64,000 nucleotides of DNA from Bradyrhizobium sp. CCH5-F6 (lineage in GTDB: Bacteria; Pseudomonadota; Alphaproteobacteria; Rhizobiales; Xanthobacteraceae). The notes beneath the pieces were generated by a model, which did no database searches, was not told where the DNA came from, and worked only from the letters and a program-made list of their open reading frames with translations. The stretch covers positions 46,454 to 110,453 of the forward strand of contig NZ_LSIC01000194.1 in the NCBI RefSeq assembly GCF_001556045.1. The letters run 5' to 3'. The stretch's first letter is position 1; every line of letters starts with the position of its first letter. The position numbers and the translations under genes are program-made. This document shows, piece after piece, positions 42,501 to 47,683 of the stretch.

Positions 42501-43817
42501 CATGCCACCCAGAACGTGACGTTCAACTCGCTGGCGACCACCGGCAACGCCGGCGACGCCGGCAGCATCGACGTCACCGCCGATGGCGGCTTCATCCTGG
42601 CGCAGACGGTGTTGTCAGGCGGCGCGACCACGCTTGGCTCGGTCTCGGCCAGTGGCTCGGCGAGGCTGATCGCGGCGGGGTGTATAAGAGACAGCGGCAA
42701 CGCCGTGCTGCAAGGCACCGTCGTTCATTGGGACAATCTCAATGCCGGCGGCTCGCTCGGCATCACCGCGACGACGGGGGCGATTACGCTCGGCACTGCC
42801 ATCAGCGGTGGCACGCAGACGCTGCACGCAGTGAACGACATCGTCTTCACCCAGCTCACGACCACAGGCATCCCAGGCGATGCCGGCGATATCGACTTGC
42901 GCTCCGATCTGGGCGCAATCCGCGGCGGATCGATCGCCGCCAATGGTGACACCCGCTTCGCGTCGGCGGGCTCGGTCTCGCTCGACCGCATCAGGGGCAA
43001 TATCGTCAAGCTGACCTCGCCGGGCGACCTGACCATCGGCTGGGTTAGCGTCGTGAAAGAGCTTGACCTCGCGGCTGACACGATCAACGTCAGGGGCGAG
43101 CAGGTCCGCTCGACGCCGCAGATCCCGCTGATCATGAACGTCACCGGTTATAATGGCGGCGTCGCGAAGTCTGCCAACGTCTCGATCGATCCAGAGCACA
43201 TCATCATCAACCAGTTCAGGGTGGTGGATGCGACCTTCTGGACCGATGCGCCTGCCGTCTCGATCATCAACGGCTACGTTCCGGGCCAGCTGATGCTGAC
43301 CACCGCGAACGCGCAGGTGCTGCTCGACAACCGCACGCCGGCGCCGTCCAGCTGGCCCGCGCTCCAGCTCTACCAGCCGGACGGCGTGTTCACGATGAGC
43401 CAGATCGGCAATGCCAATGTCAGCAACGCCTATGTGGTGTTCTACACCGGCAACATCTCGGCGACCGTCACCAATTATGGGCCGACCCACACCTGCTGCT
43501 ACGACTTCACCGGCGCCAGCATGGTGCGCAACATCTCGGTCGACGGCGAGGGTAATCAGAGCATCGAGACCTGGCTCGCGAAGAAGGACGGCGGGACGTT
43601 CTACGTGCTTGGCCTCTCCGGCCAGGCGCGGCTCGACGCACTGCTGACGCCGCGAGCGGTCGAGACCATCGGGGCCGGCCCGGCCGTCAACATCGAGGGG
43701 CTCAGCGACATGCGCAAGCTGCGCCAGAAGGGGCAGCGTGCGGGACGTGCGGGCTGGAAGGATGCGGCGATCGAGACGACGGCGCCGGCTGTAGGCCGTC
43801 TCGCACAGGCCTGGTGA
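27513..43817 (+). CDS. giant filamentous adhesin TpsA (LktA/FHA-like), two-partner secretion
   Basis: A 5434-residue exoprotein. Residues 1 to about 44 are an extended signal peptide (SLLCAMQMVFLPVYSV core, cleavage near VQA). The TPS/haemagglutination N-terminal domain follows, about 46-300, with NAFNSFSQFSVGQGNTVNL and the VNIVRDAPVYVNGTLNS stretch. The long body is an alternating Ala/Gly/Ser/Thr/Val/Asn beta-helix with recurring AYI-type strand ends, typical of leukotoxin LktA-family filamentous adhesins. GAGGATCTGAA gives the ribosome site. Except for the signal peptide and one site, cysteines occur in close pairs: 968/973, 1551/1562, 3500/3501, 3617/3620, 3964/3965 and 5328/5329. Cys5057 lies in a probable adapter artefact. 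TpsB follows four bases later. Confidence 0.93.
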   Translation: MRGPSAKRDNGERGLRGLAHFRSMSLLCAMQMVFLPVYSVRVQAQTANVIVPDGRTGTSLQTSGSVTNVTTSTVSGNNAFNSFSQFSVGQGNTVNLQLPTGTQNLVNIVRDAPVYVNGTLNSYMNGAIGGNVYFADPKGFVVGRSGVVNVGSLNVSTPTREFTDSLIGPGGAINGTAVGNLMAGSFPVSPDGNIRIYGRVNAQDGVRLTGQNVYVGGASQRDIANLDHAAKFAASVNSKGLRSASAITVRNGSIHIGAVNNARVNGHLTARSQTATPSNITVQAGNNIEIGKSARLNIASTIGNTGEIRLKAAQNLTVAGGAKFNASAKTGNAGLVDFSANGVIDVGRGVAVNVAAPNGKAGTLLFDPIDLVVGDASQGDTGVTLSNSSIANALAGLSAGADYLIQADNSITLAAHAMIDARRLDSSGHSTGNANNVIIDAPNIAIMNGAQILAQSVNFGGTTYTSGNVTLRATASDTKLSGQATAATSITVDGTITGRDISIGATSTASSSFTSSVPGLFTLVGTTLAASMLGINGGYVAASASATVNINGNANINGTGNVSIASHGSETAQDPSIASTLIGGSPIGAAAVVGKIDGNVSTNVASGATISAGGSLGIHAINDATLAVTAVAATSSAQFVETVAYSTGSVSTTANVATGANLAVGTVNASGNSLTVRAINNNSFSTGATSIALSTPTASGGVGGALAISDVTTSANATLGSSLGTSASSRMNGSVLVEATSNTTSNSTMASTIVGTPALVGAIQQFLVSSPSLTGMMAQQMVSLMPVNFNFKAAGALSLANSTENATASIGQNPSGGAPSLYVSGNVAVVSTLIDRGVRSNATASAITKDVTSGEGVAISAAVAWGNFNHNSNAYIGSGATVNAANIAVEATTSMPITNTWLKWDGLTEVLGHLNGNLGVGGNILTSYANATADAGDVIGLAGSMNHFVVNNNTTAWVAGSASLTATCTTAACGSSWSATVNNGDVHTYDASIQIAATTTTASIDAAGNVGTLGFLPGNTSGGSSVGGALNLVQFNTSTIAGISDRATVRAADDIAVTAITSDQFVAVAPSSGKAAGALALNGITSLGFLNNTTHASISSQATVYAPTVGILAQQDLSVVTLSGAMNYNGSGGSAVGLSVVYLGANTDTSAYIGDNHSDIRPGVFSSNDPFAGNSGGSGAVNVDNLAISATTSGRITAAAVAASVSEPASSSFSDKADAAGAASTGGTAGVATAASKIGSTSGSSTSGFSIDLAGSSSVSDVSLGTSAYIRNTTVNKYTTTGAVLTSTLVQALNDTILSNGSGSAAFNLAGASAQGAAIGGAIAVAMSNNATLAYVYGTTMNNQSSVTVQALNGGSETVVAIGVAGSKSNAASLSASVGIITDSANAYIESSTITGQSTGVNRSLEVDAYQTTNIAIGGGSLYVSGGQAGVGIGLTYASVADPTGGNATDAHIRSTSISNYDTLLVMSDSASVIAAGAASGGAGSNGLAGAIVVSEITPTTTAYISSGATVTINVGRVTVLADSGAVSALDTALGNLVKKSNNNRLASDTCTVAGGTGGQNCIDFGAAALNDGTGNGPGASIISVAGLIQAGKNNVGASIVYNTIATTHSAYIANVLMSAGSSGNVSVSAVDSSKIQSVTIGFGLATGQFAGVGGTTISSIANTVSAAIGNNQSSASQSSVTANNISVNATDNSSITGTAAVAGASTQGSAAGLALVYSSIANNVSAGVTGSKLTASGNVAVGANSNASIYTVAVGIAMSSQVGLAGSVATNLMGTNVTASITAAGTNGVNGADVTATNNVGVIAGNNDKAAVFAGAVSISKGAAGGAGSLVTNRITGATAAFISGANTKVDALGTSSTNTLSVNNGTLVHAFDLGTAHAPSDATPDLSENQDTVRGLAVVASSHQAVVTNVASLAASSGIAIMINPITNVMSGATRAYIDSAAIDTRLTSSTLAPQIVVAASSFSYSGAFGAGIVPPTGNGGGGATVISTTMQRGTFAYITNATVGGVQSSSPTVGAVTVKANAEQDASSIAVGFNTGSVGLNVFQATTEAYVDGGALTAASLTVNANNNTGIFSANGSGAYGSQAAIGAAFLVQVSSNRTLAYVGDEFHYQGNGAAHTTALNLSGALDVEAKTKNRFEAYAIGGALSTGTAAIAGMANIEVANNTTIAGVYDTTLQGVTGGTAGAVTINANEDVAIKEIAGALAVGASGAGVGVGAAANVIAFKSQTIAESRNSNLNSSGAINVNALSTKEVLSYAVTAGIGGSVGIGATVGVIIIGTNTADPDTQGQQTGQLNQGGNGTIAAVNARTSTTQGSGAVASGTAGNPNSANVTSTYNVSDVLTGGNDGVTAQIAGGNVTGTQVNVAATSANAAKMYLLGAGFAKNVGIGAGIGYTSVNSSVLANLSAIVSAPSVTVAAVVKDASTGPYGGKTIDTEAIAGGAALYFGAQAAVAVGNVANTVTAQLGGQITGTGGTGVAVMAQDSSTQVVFTGGVTGGAAAVGASVATAGRSSSVAAKVLDDATVNVSTLAVGASGAGRLSTTATALGGGILAGVGADAEAHENSNVTAEIGSGSSITTSATGVGTLVTASIMPNLSSEAIGVSVGGGAVGVAIAKSTVGATVTADVGNDVTFSGGALAVTAMALVPSGGTTTWAKALAGGGGSLIGAQGSYAKASQNATVSAYGGTGIELPNADVVIAAQNDSAQYAEATGLSTGFLALGATVAETSSSAHTYAYLGAPADMDNLNHANYTGILEITATGTDANVSNATVGAGGTYAGAAAVATTASTAVTNARFDGGTTDDTLYFGGLKIEAKHTTNYAASGDAYQASTAGVSAGRAKNDVNSTTTAEIGTHLIINSAGGDMVVISNDIVDQAGGGARSGSGGSFSGAAALSGSDVTQTVTTNIGAGTILSLNADPRTSTGVINIEAYNTLNTRDTASLATASFFAGGGAESNMTANATLAVNINARELFSAGKIYVGTAATMAASNNANASLYGAIAGVGASTNSWVHADQSVNVGSGTTIEAWRDINIFAGMSGDTITFSSVQATATTVVYNNTVIPISTLYRGTANAGDTTSLTLADGSRVLGVRDIYLGATQGQVTASGNGSNYNPYLDIFSAKNSDNHSHTSGTGDVALNGLVVAGINNDVIITIDLGASAPTLSTTSPYSSLSSTLEYVSDVDHFSPVKSWNHQTVQYTVVGGFNPYQSVVNQLVTLTGLTETQVRTALAVRTPTPTMSPSGADPTGDIQRQINALIQQAPYTSDAAGNAFAFGDMLVSAGNVSILAQKLSGNSDAGHGAPAVIARGSPMIKVENRGLDFIDFANLTVTNVTGGNINYRQIDHVDPDSHSNVTFTATPSATPIIDISATYNRVDPGSGLGVDGNGNQLTRTPDIYFDGVVTNENGLLKITNQLGSIVASQSLNAATVQMVAPNGSFVFLGGIGSFYTSNHDVVSQWAGVQYKPADNDTLTAVMAAATYLGAYGDYATSPHIGAGGNHPYFYYCCVDGNTGVQQTAANSTIFTARMLMTYYDGLSLYSAIFLPMGSGAPGSGNPNAGSVGSVATLSAMEGPTVQTISTAPWERNTYTDQGVFSNTTHDTVVTNPDGSTSTHTETYYSPFNCSGCSAYFQVVNIQNDVITPRTAASNSSSNWSSTTPSGYQTPANAPFILGQAIIISAGVINVNGLIQSGTSSNYSVDIGSGALSAINDLKGNSSAFAQAQTNARNGSYYDITAAATTQVAGDLKIGVKYNALTDQIIVNGVVQGSGGYVYLNGKIISTSTENGVSQGTIAVKGGAGTITVNNTTGLQLVTNTINTGVSAPSVIQIVDQLKQQTTWYVYNPSAAGGQQVSTYQTSGVNASAYTASMLSGLSGTANIQYAPQANMYYQWVDTATLDRPVTSTQFDYGWHYTPNPATGENWTRTISLVSNVMEATGGGGNTGNLQTANFQEVITATGSYHNAGGNTHPEKCCGADAQFNWYQQIYDHLTLTLTNTVKASNPINIQFSGGGSSTVNVSSNSGIVVNGPINNLSGDTTVTATGVNSAITSGPSANNPMISGKNVTLSAPGGIGTLGTNGVPVQVQVYGGSLTANSVDHDIAIAAIGSLSINQVKVSPTVAGNAPQGSVFLSANGDINSAAAYDVATPVVIGKNVEINSTAGAIGATSAVVNGASTLTNINPLVIQATGTILAGGSVEGGVLDSASATGTYIVQSKGDLRLGTVQSTSGPVFLEAAGSDGNQASILNGRAAVGLTQAQSQHLQDVWASLDLLSGNAATNAVNSYQSMVTSAYNDYFQLKNIAFQNGSTYNPTSVGLTVLRAQVAAKLGIDPANVTTTQMEAEATTRFLRDQFLLGKITTDELKSSLTTLLGSAPADPLGTLFGSSLSTTLFTKLFDGVSTANQRLPSNAALQTALNAYNANYSYTLASTERVYGIITAGAQWTQSQLAYTVSSSAVGAAPPPIDENVVANVSANQIMLYAPRGSVGNSAAPQTFTFTSVDSSSLTPEQRGLLATAGPGQLTVGAVTDPTTHVTTYTVSLSQQNLVVVDNPIAISAKALTNIYLGSKNSLALGGITANYGPITAARANGIEVTGRGDVKLDAVTSISAAAGVTGVPVISGDIGNLTLIAEHGNIGAPGTAGSDPAANANAIQIAFADPANDQLDQVSSAQGIYVKQTTGDLILGNISAGNAIQLAATGSIYAEAGFTDRTAIHILGTDLDLRAGGDIGFNGSVFQPLQLNISGTMTGSAVGDLSILAVTGDLAVGASGTFGTLRAGGALTLNVARGALTINADISSGGLMQLLADRGMTFAAGTSAAPVTATSSSNGVTLVAATLSMGAYSAINAAGSISVTTTGDATIGQLNSSQSYAAASNAPSIVVTAGGVASLGAIVDNGDGQTRFVASGAGAEVALSASNGIGSAASRFILSAPRLSASTSAGDIYVKVLTDTEASLLSAVKGSVDIIGIGGLMLHQVLAGTGTGASGSFSAVANNGSIIIGTADSSGSQTVHATQNVTFNSLATTGNAGDAGSIDVTADGGFILAQTVLSGGATTLGSVSASGSARLIAAGCIRDSGNAVLQGTVVHWDNLNAGGSLGITATTGAITLGTAISGGTQTLHAVNDIVFTQLTTTGIPGDAGDIDLRSDLGAIRGGSIAANGDTRFASAGSVSLDRIRGNIVKLTSPGDLTIGWVSVVKELDLAADTINVRGEQVRSTPQIPLIMNVTGYNGGVAKSANVSIDPEHIIINQFRVVDATFWTDAPAVSIINGYVPGQLMLTTANAQVLLDNRTPAPSSWPALQLYQPDGVFTMSQIGNANVSNAYVVFYTGNISATVTNYGPTHTCCYDFTGASMVRNISVDGEGNQSIETWLAKKDGGTFYVLGLSGQARLDALLTPRAVETIGAGPAVNIEGLSDMRKLRQKGQRAGRAGWKDAAIETTAPAVGRLAQAW
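42680..42694 (+). other. 15-base match to Tn5/Nextera mosaic end inside tpsA (probable artefact)
   Basis: GTGTATAAGAGACAG here is identical to the last 15 bases of the 19-base Tn5 mosaic end used in Nextera-type library adapters. It creates codons TGT ATA AGA, rare in this G/C-rich gene, and the only unpaired cysteine of the mature protein. The frame stays open. The surrounding protein reads smoothly if about nine bases have been replaced, so the consensus here is suspect. Confidence 0.8.
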
Positions 43818-43821
43818 TCGG

Positions 43822-45507
43822 ATGCGGGTCCTGAGGGCAGTATTGGCGGTGGGGCTGGCAGCGTCCTGCGTCGTGCCCGCGCGTGCGCAGTCGATCAATC
43901 CCGGCGTGATCCAGAACGACATCGACCGGCAGCGACGGCAGCTCGAGCAGCAGAGCGCGCCGCCCAAGCTCACCGGGCCGGCGGTGATCGGCGGCGAGCG
44001 GGAAAAGTCCCAGCTGCTGAAGCCGGGCGGGCCGAAATTCCGCCTGCGCAAGATCACGTTCGACGAATCCAAATTCATCACGCCGGCGGAGCTCGACGAG
44101 ATCGCGAAGAAGTATGTCGGCAAGGATGTCGACATCGCCGCGCTGTTGCAGCTCGTCGCCGACATCAACGCCATCTATGCCGAGCGCGGGATCGTCACCG
44201 GCATCGCGACGCTGCCGGAGCAGGACGCCAAGGGCGGGGTGGTGAAGGTCAAGCTGACCGAAGGACGGCTCCAGAAGACGACGGTCGAGGGCAACAAGCA
44301 GACCCGCACCGACTATATCCTCGATCGCGTGAAGGAGCCCGAAGGCGAGGTCCTGGACGTTCCCAAGCTCAATCGCGACGTGATCTGGTTCAACCGCACC
44401 AACGACGTGCAGATCAAGGCATTGCTCCAGCCCGGCACGAGCTTCGGCCTGACCGACCTCCAGTTCGCCGTGATCGAGCCGCCGGTCGACACCTGGCAGG
44501 TCTTCGTCGACAACCAGGGCGTGGAGAACACCGGCCGCTGGGAAGGCGGCACCTTCTACAAGCGCCACGGCCTGTTCGGCGTCGACGACCGCCTGACCCT
44601 TTACGGCGTCCGCTCCGACGGCAATCTCAACGGCAACGCTGCCTACAGCATTCCGGTCAATCCCTGGGGCGGCCGCGTCGGCGTCAGCTACACCGAGGGC
44701 AAAATCAAGATCATCCAGGGTCCCTTCGTCGCGCTCGACGTCACCGGACGCTCCAGCCAGGCCGCGGTGAATTTCAGCCAGCCGGTCTGGGTGACGCAGG
44801 ACTGGCTGGTGCTGGTCAACGCCGCCTTGACCGAGGGCAAGACGGTGAGCCGCTTCGCCACGATCGCCGTTACCAACGATCATTACGACAGGGCCACCGC
44901 CGGCGTCTCGGTGACGAAATCCGGCAACGCCTATTCGATCACGGTCTCGCCCGCCGTGAACTACATCGAATGGAAAGACCACGTGCTGGGCAACGACCGC
45001 ACGTTCAACACCTATACCGGCTCCTTGATCGCAACCAGCGCCGCGGGCCCCGCGAACTTCAGCGCCAACGTGCTGGCGAGCTGGCAGTACACCCAGGAAA
45101 AGCTGCTGCCCGGCGACCAGATCTTCTCGATCGGCGGCCCCACCACCGTGCGCGGTTATCCCTCCAACTCGGCCTCCGGCGACAGCGGCTATTATTTCAA
45201 CGCCGAGCTGCACTACAACTGGTCGCAATGGCTGAAGGGTTTCGACACCTATATCTTCACCGATTGGGGCGCGGTGTATTCGACCTTCCCGGGCGTGACT
45301 GAGCTTGCCTCGGTCGGCGTCGGCTTCTCCTGGACCTACGCGCCCTTCATGACGTTCGAGGCCAATTACGCGACGCCGCTGAAGATGGCGGTCTCGACCC
45401 AGAACCATTACGAGGCCTATGGCCGCATCATCTTGCGGCCTTTGTTGATGTTCCAGAAGGAAAGCCCAGCGCCGGTGGCGGCGGTGGCCGGCAGAAGCAA
45501 GTCGTAG
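43822..45507 (+). CDS. TpsB outer-membrane transporter (ShlB/FhaC/HecB family)
   Basis: A 561-residue outer-membrane protein that exports and folds the upstream adhesin. It has a signal peptide (MRVLRAVLAVGLAASCVVPARA, about 22-24 residues), a basic helix region near QRRQLEQQ, POTRA modules from about residue 70 to 220 (FRLRKITFDESKF; KLTEGRLQKTTVEGN), and a C-terminal 16-strand barrel. The TpsB secretion motif GGPTTVRGYPS and the strand FTDWGAVYS are present, and the protein ends in an amphipathic strand finishing RPLLMF before a short tail. It starts four bases after the adhesin stop. Confidence 0.93.
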   Translation: MRVLRAVLAVGLAASCVVPARAQSINPGVIQNDIDRQRRQLEQQSAPPKLTGPAVIGGEREKSQLLKPGGPKFRLRKITFDESKFITPAELDEIAKKYVGKDVDIAALLQLVADINAIYAERGIVTGIATLPEQDAKGGVVKVKLTEGRLQKTTVEGNKQTRTDYILDRVKEPEGEVLDVPKLNRDVIWFNRTNDVQIKALLQPGTSFGLTDLQFAVIEPPVDTWQVFVDNQGVENTGRWEGGTFYKRHGLFGVDDRLTLYGVRSDGNLNGNAAYSIPVNPWGGRVGVSYTEGKIKIIQGPFVALDVTGRSSQAAVNFSQPVWVTQDWLVLVNAALTEGKTVSRFATIAVTNDHYDRATAGVSVTKSGNAYSITVSPAVNYIEWKDHVLGNDRTFNTYTGSLIATSAAGPANFSANVLASWQYTQEKLLPGDQIFSIGGPTTVRGYPSNSASGDSGYYFNAELHYNWSQWLKGFDTYIFTDWGAVYSTFPGVTELASVGVGFSWTYAPFMTFEANYATPLKMAVSTQNHYEAYGRIILRPLLMFQKESPAPVAAVAGRSKS

Positions 45508-45533
45508 CCGCGGGTCGCTCCGCACTCTCCGCA

Positions 45534-45619
45534 GTCATTGCGAGGAGCTCTTGCGACGAAGCAATCCAGGGTCCATCCGCGGATACATTCCTGGATTGCT
45601 TCGCTGCGCTCGCAATGAC
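45534..45619. repeat. palindromic Bradyrhizobium-type intergenic repeat
   Basis: The left arm GTCATTGCGAGGAGC...GAAGCAATCCAGG and the right arm CCTGGATTGCTTCG...CGCAATGAC are near-perfect reverse complements around a short centre, making one long hairpin of about 86 bases. Elements of this form are frequent between genes in Bradyrhizobium. It sits between the convergent tpsB and bluB genes and may also stop transcription from both sides. Confidence 0.88.
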
Positions 45620-45637
45620 GGTGGATGGTGTAGCGTG

Positions 45638-46270
45638 CTACCTTCGCAGCGTGAACTCGTCCGCTCCCCGTCGATGCTCCCAGTTCGCCTGCTCCAGCTC
45701 GGGCCGGTCGCATTCGGCTTCGGGATAGCCGATGCAGAGATAGGCAATGAACTTCCAGGTATCAGGCACATTGAGGACGGCGTGAATGCGATCCGGATTG
45801 AGGATCGACACCCAGCCGATGCCGATGCCCTCGGCGCGCGCGGCGAGCCACATCGCGCTGATCGCGGCGACCACGGAATATTCGGTCGTCTCCGGCATGG
45901 TGGCGCGGCCGAGGCCGTGGCCGATGTCGCCGGCCTTGTCCGCGAACACGGCGAGGTGGCCGGGCGCCTGTTCGAGGCCCGACAGCTTCAGCGTGGCATA
46001 GCACGTTGCGCGCTCGCCGGAATAGGCACTCAGCGCATCGGCGTTGCACGATCTGAAATCGTCGATCACGGCGCGGCGCCGGGCGTCCTCGTCGACGGTG
46101 ACGAAGCGCCAGGGCTGGCTGAGGCCGACCGAAGGCGAGAGACAGGCGGTCTCGATCAGGCGTTCGATCGCGCCATCAGGCAACGGATCGCTGCGGAAGC
46201 GGCGCACGTCGCGCCGCCACACGAACAGCTCGCGCAAGTGCCGGCGGAAGCCGTCATCGAACTCGACCAT
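45638..46270 (-). CDS. bluB: 5,6-dimethylbenzimidazole synthase BluB
   Basis: A nitroreductase-fold enzyme of 210 residues that breaks reduced FMN with O2 to form the lower ligand of cobalamin. The N-terminus FVWRRDVRRFRSDPLPDGAIERL holds the conserved flavin-binding arginines, and SVGLSQPWRFV is the characteristic BluB segment. It begins four bases after cobS on the same strand, giving the unit cobU-cobS-bluB. Its need for oxygen fits the aerobic cobalamin route in this window. A generic nitroreductase is much less likely given sequence and neighbours. Confidence 0.93.
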   Translation of the reverse strand: MVEFDDGFRRHLRELFVWRRDVRRFRSDPLPDGAIERLIETACLSPSVGLSQPWRFVTVDEDARRRAVIDDFRSCNADALSAYSGERATCYATLKLSGLEQAPGHLAVFADKAGDIGHGLGRATMPETTEYSVVAAISAMWLAARAEGIGIGWVSILNPDRIHAVLNVPDTWKFIAYLCIGYPEAECDRPELEQANWEHRRGADEFTLRR

Positions 46271-46274
46271 GACG

Positions 46275-47057
46275 TCAATGCCCCAATTGGTAGGACGCGG
46301 CCACCAGCAGGATCAGAATTTCGCCCAGCTGCTCGAACGCGCCGAGGATGTCGCCGGTCTGCCCGCCGATCTGGCGAATGGCGAGCCGCGCCAGCATGTA
46401 TCCGGCGAGCGACAGCAGGATCAGCGCCACCAGCGCCTTGCCCGGTCCCAACGCCAGGGCGAGCGCGAAGGTTCCAACAGCGAAAGCGAGGGCGACGCTG
46501 CGGCCCGGTGGCGATCCGGCGCTGGCCGACAGCCCGTCGGGCCGCGCCGGGGCGACCAGCGACATGAAGGCCGGCACGCCCGCGCGGGCAGCAGTGTGCG
46601 CAGCGCACAGCGCGAGTGCGACGCCCCATGGATTTGCGATGGCCGCAAGCGCGCTCCAGCGCAGGCCGAACGACAGGATCAGCGCACAGACGCCATAGGT
46701 GCCGATCCGGCTGTCGCGCATGATCTCGAGCTTGCGTTCGCGGGTGCGGCCGCCGCCCAGTCCATCGGCGGTATCGGCAAGCCCGTCCTCGTGCAGCGCG
46801 CCGGTGATGAGGGTGGTCGTGGCTAGCGCGAGCAGGGCCGCAAGGTTCGGCGTCAATCCGAACCGGCTGGCGATCTTGTAGACAAACGCGCCGGCAAGGC
46901 CGACCAGCAGTCCCGCGATGGGAAGGGCCCAGGTCGCGCGGGCGACGGCGCCATCGCCCGCGGGCTTCGACGATGCGACGGGAAGAATCGTCACGAAAGA
47001 TGCTGCCATCCTGAGATCGGCGATGACGTCTTTCAGAAATTCGCCGCGCGGCATCAT
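46275..47057 (-). CDS. cobS: adenosylcobinamide-GDP ribazoletransferase (cobalamin synthase) CobS/CobV
   Basis: A 260-residue membrane enzyme that joins adenosylcobinamide-GDP to alpha-ribazole. The metal-binding family motif HEDGLADTADGLGGG is intact, followed by REKKLE-like basic sequence (here RERKLEIMRDSRIGTYG). Several hydrophobic helices follow. The start is ATG 47057, overlapping the cobU stop as ATGA; a second ATG directly after is possible. The name cobV is used in the Pseudomonas denitrificans scheme. It should not be confused with the cobaltochelatase CobS. Confidence 0.93.
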   Translation of the reverse strand: MMPRGEFLKDVIADLRMAASFVTILPVASSKPAGDGAVARATWALPIAGLLVGLAGAFVYKIASRFGLTPNLAALLALATTTLITGALHEDGLADTADGLGGGRTRERKLEIMRDSRIGTYGVCALILSFGLRWSALAAIANPWGVALALCAAHTAARAGVPAFMSLVAPARPDGLSASAGSPPGRSVALAFAVGTFALALALGPGKALVALILLSLAGYMLARLAIRQIGGQTGDILGAFEQLGEILILLVAASYQLGH

Positions 47058-47557
47058 TTCAATTTCATCGGCAGGCCGGCAACGACGAATTCGACCTCGC
47101 CGGCAGCCGCGGCGATGGCCTGGTTCATGATCCCGGCGGCGTCGCGAAAGCTGCGTGCCAGCGCGTTGTCGGGCACGATGCCGAGACCGACCTCGTTGGT
47201 GACGAGCACGACCGGGCTCTTGAGACGGGGCAGGGTGGCGGCAAGCGCATTCATCTCGTGCTCCCAGTCGCGCTCGGCGTGCATCAGGTTGGAGAGCCAC
47301 AGCGTCAGGCAGTCCACCAGCCTTGCGCCGCCGCCATCGGTTGCGAGCAGCACCGGCACGAGATCGAGCGGGACCTCGCGCTCGATCCATTCGGTTCCGC
47401 GCCGCGCGCGATGTCGTGCGATTCGTTCCTCCATTTCACCATCGAGCGCCTCGGCGGTTGCGATGTAGACGGGCTGGCCGGGAAAGCTGCGCGCGCGCGC
47501 TTCCGCCCGGGTACTCTTGCCCGATCGCGTTCCGCCGGTGATCAAAATGACGGCCAT
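47054..47557 (-). CDS. cobU: adenosylcobinamide kinase/guanylyltransferase CobU/CobP
   Basis: A 167-residue bifunctional enzyme that phosphorylates adenosylcobinamide and then adds GMP. The P-loop GGTRSGKST is at the N-terminus; VYIATAEALDGEMEERIARHRARR includes the catalytic-site histidine region, and VVLVTNEVGLGIVP is the conserved late motif. Length is slightly short of the usual 170-185 but complete. It is the first gene of the minus-strand unit cobU-cobS-bluB and is divergent from cobD across 126 bases in which no B12 box was found. Confidence 0.94.
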   Translation of the reverse strand: MAVILITGGTRSGKSTRAEARARSFPGQPVYIATAEALDGEMEERIARHRARRGTEWIEREVPLDLVPVLLATDGGGARLVDCLTLWLSNLMHAERDWEHEMNALAATLPRLKSPVVLVTNEVGLGIVPDNALARSFRDAAGIMNQAIAAAAGEVEFVVAGLPMKLK

Positions 47558-47683
47558 GAGGTCTCCTGTCGGCCAGCACTAATCACCAAACGCGGCCAAA
47601 GACAAAGCCGAAATCAGGCCGCGAGGGGCTTGCGCTCGGCCGCCGTCTTGCGCAACAGGGGCGGAGAGAGACGGGAGATTTTC

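Noticed and set aside
38349..42503. Open frame of 1384 codons on the minus strand inside the adhesin gene
   Set aside because: The adhesin frame on the plus strand is continuous from signal peptide to C-terminus. The antisense product is Arg/Asp-rich and repetitive because of the repetitive composition of the adhesin gene.
42680..42694. Insertion of a Tn5-like transposon
   Set aside because: There is only one end sequence, no target duplication, no transposase, and the reading frame is unbroken; an adapter remnant explains it better.
27513..43817. CRISPR or tandem-repeat array within the repetitive adhesin gene
   Set aside because: Repetition is at the level of short protein strand patterns with varied DNA. 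No regularly spaced identical direct repeats were seen.
47558..47683. Possible second B12 riboswitch between cobU and cobD
   Set aside because: The 126 bases contain no B12 box or GCCACTG element and are too short for a full aptamer plus promoters in both directions.
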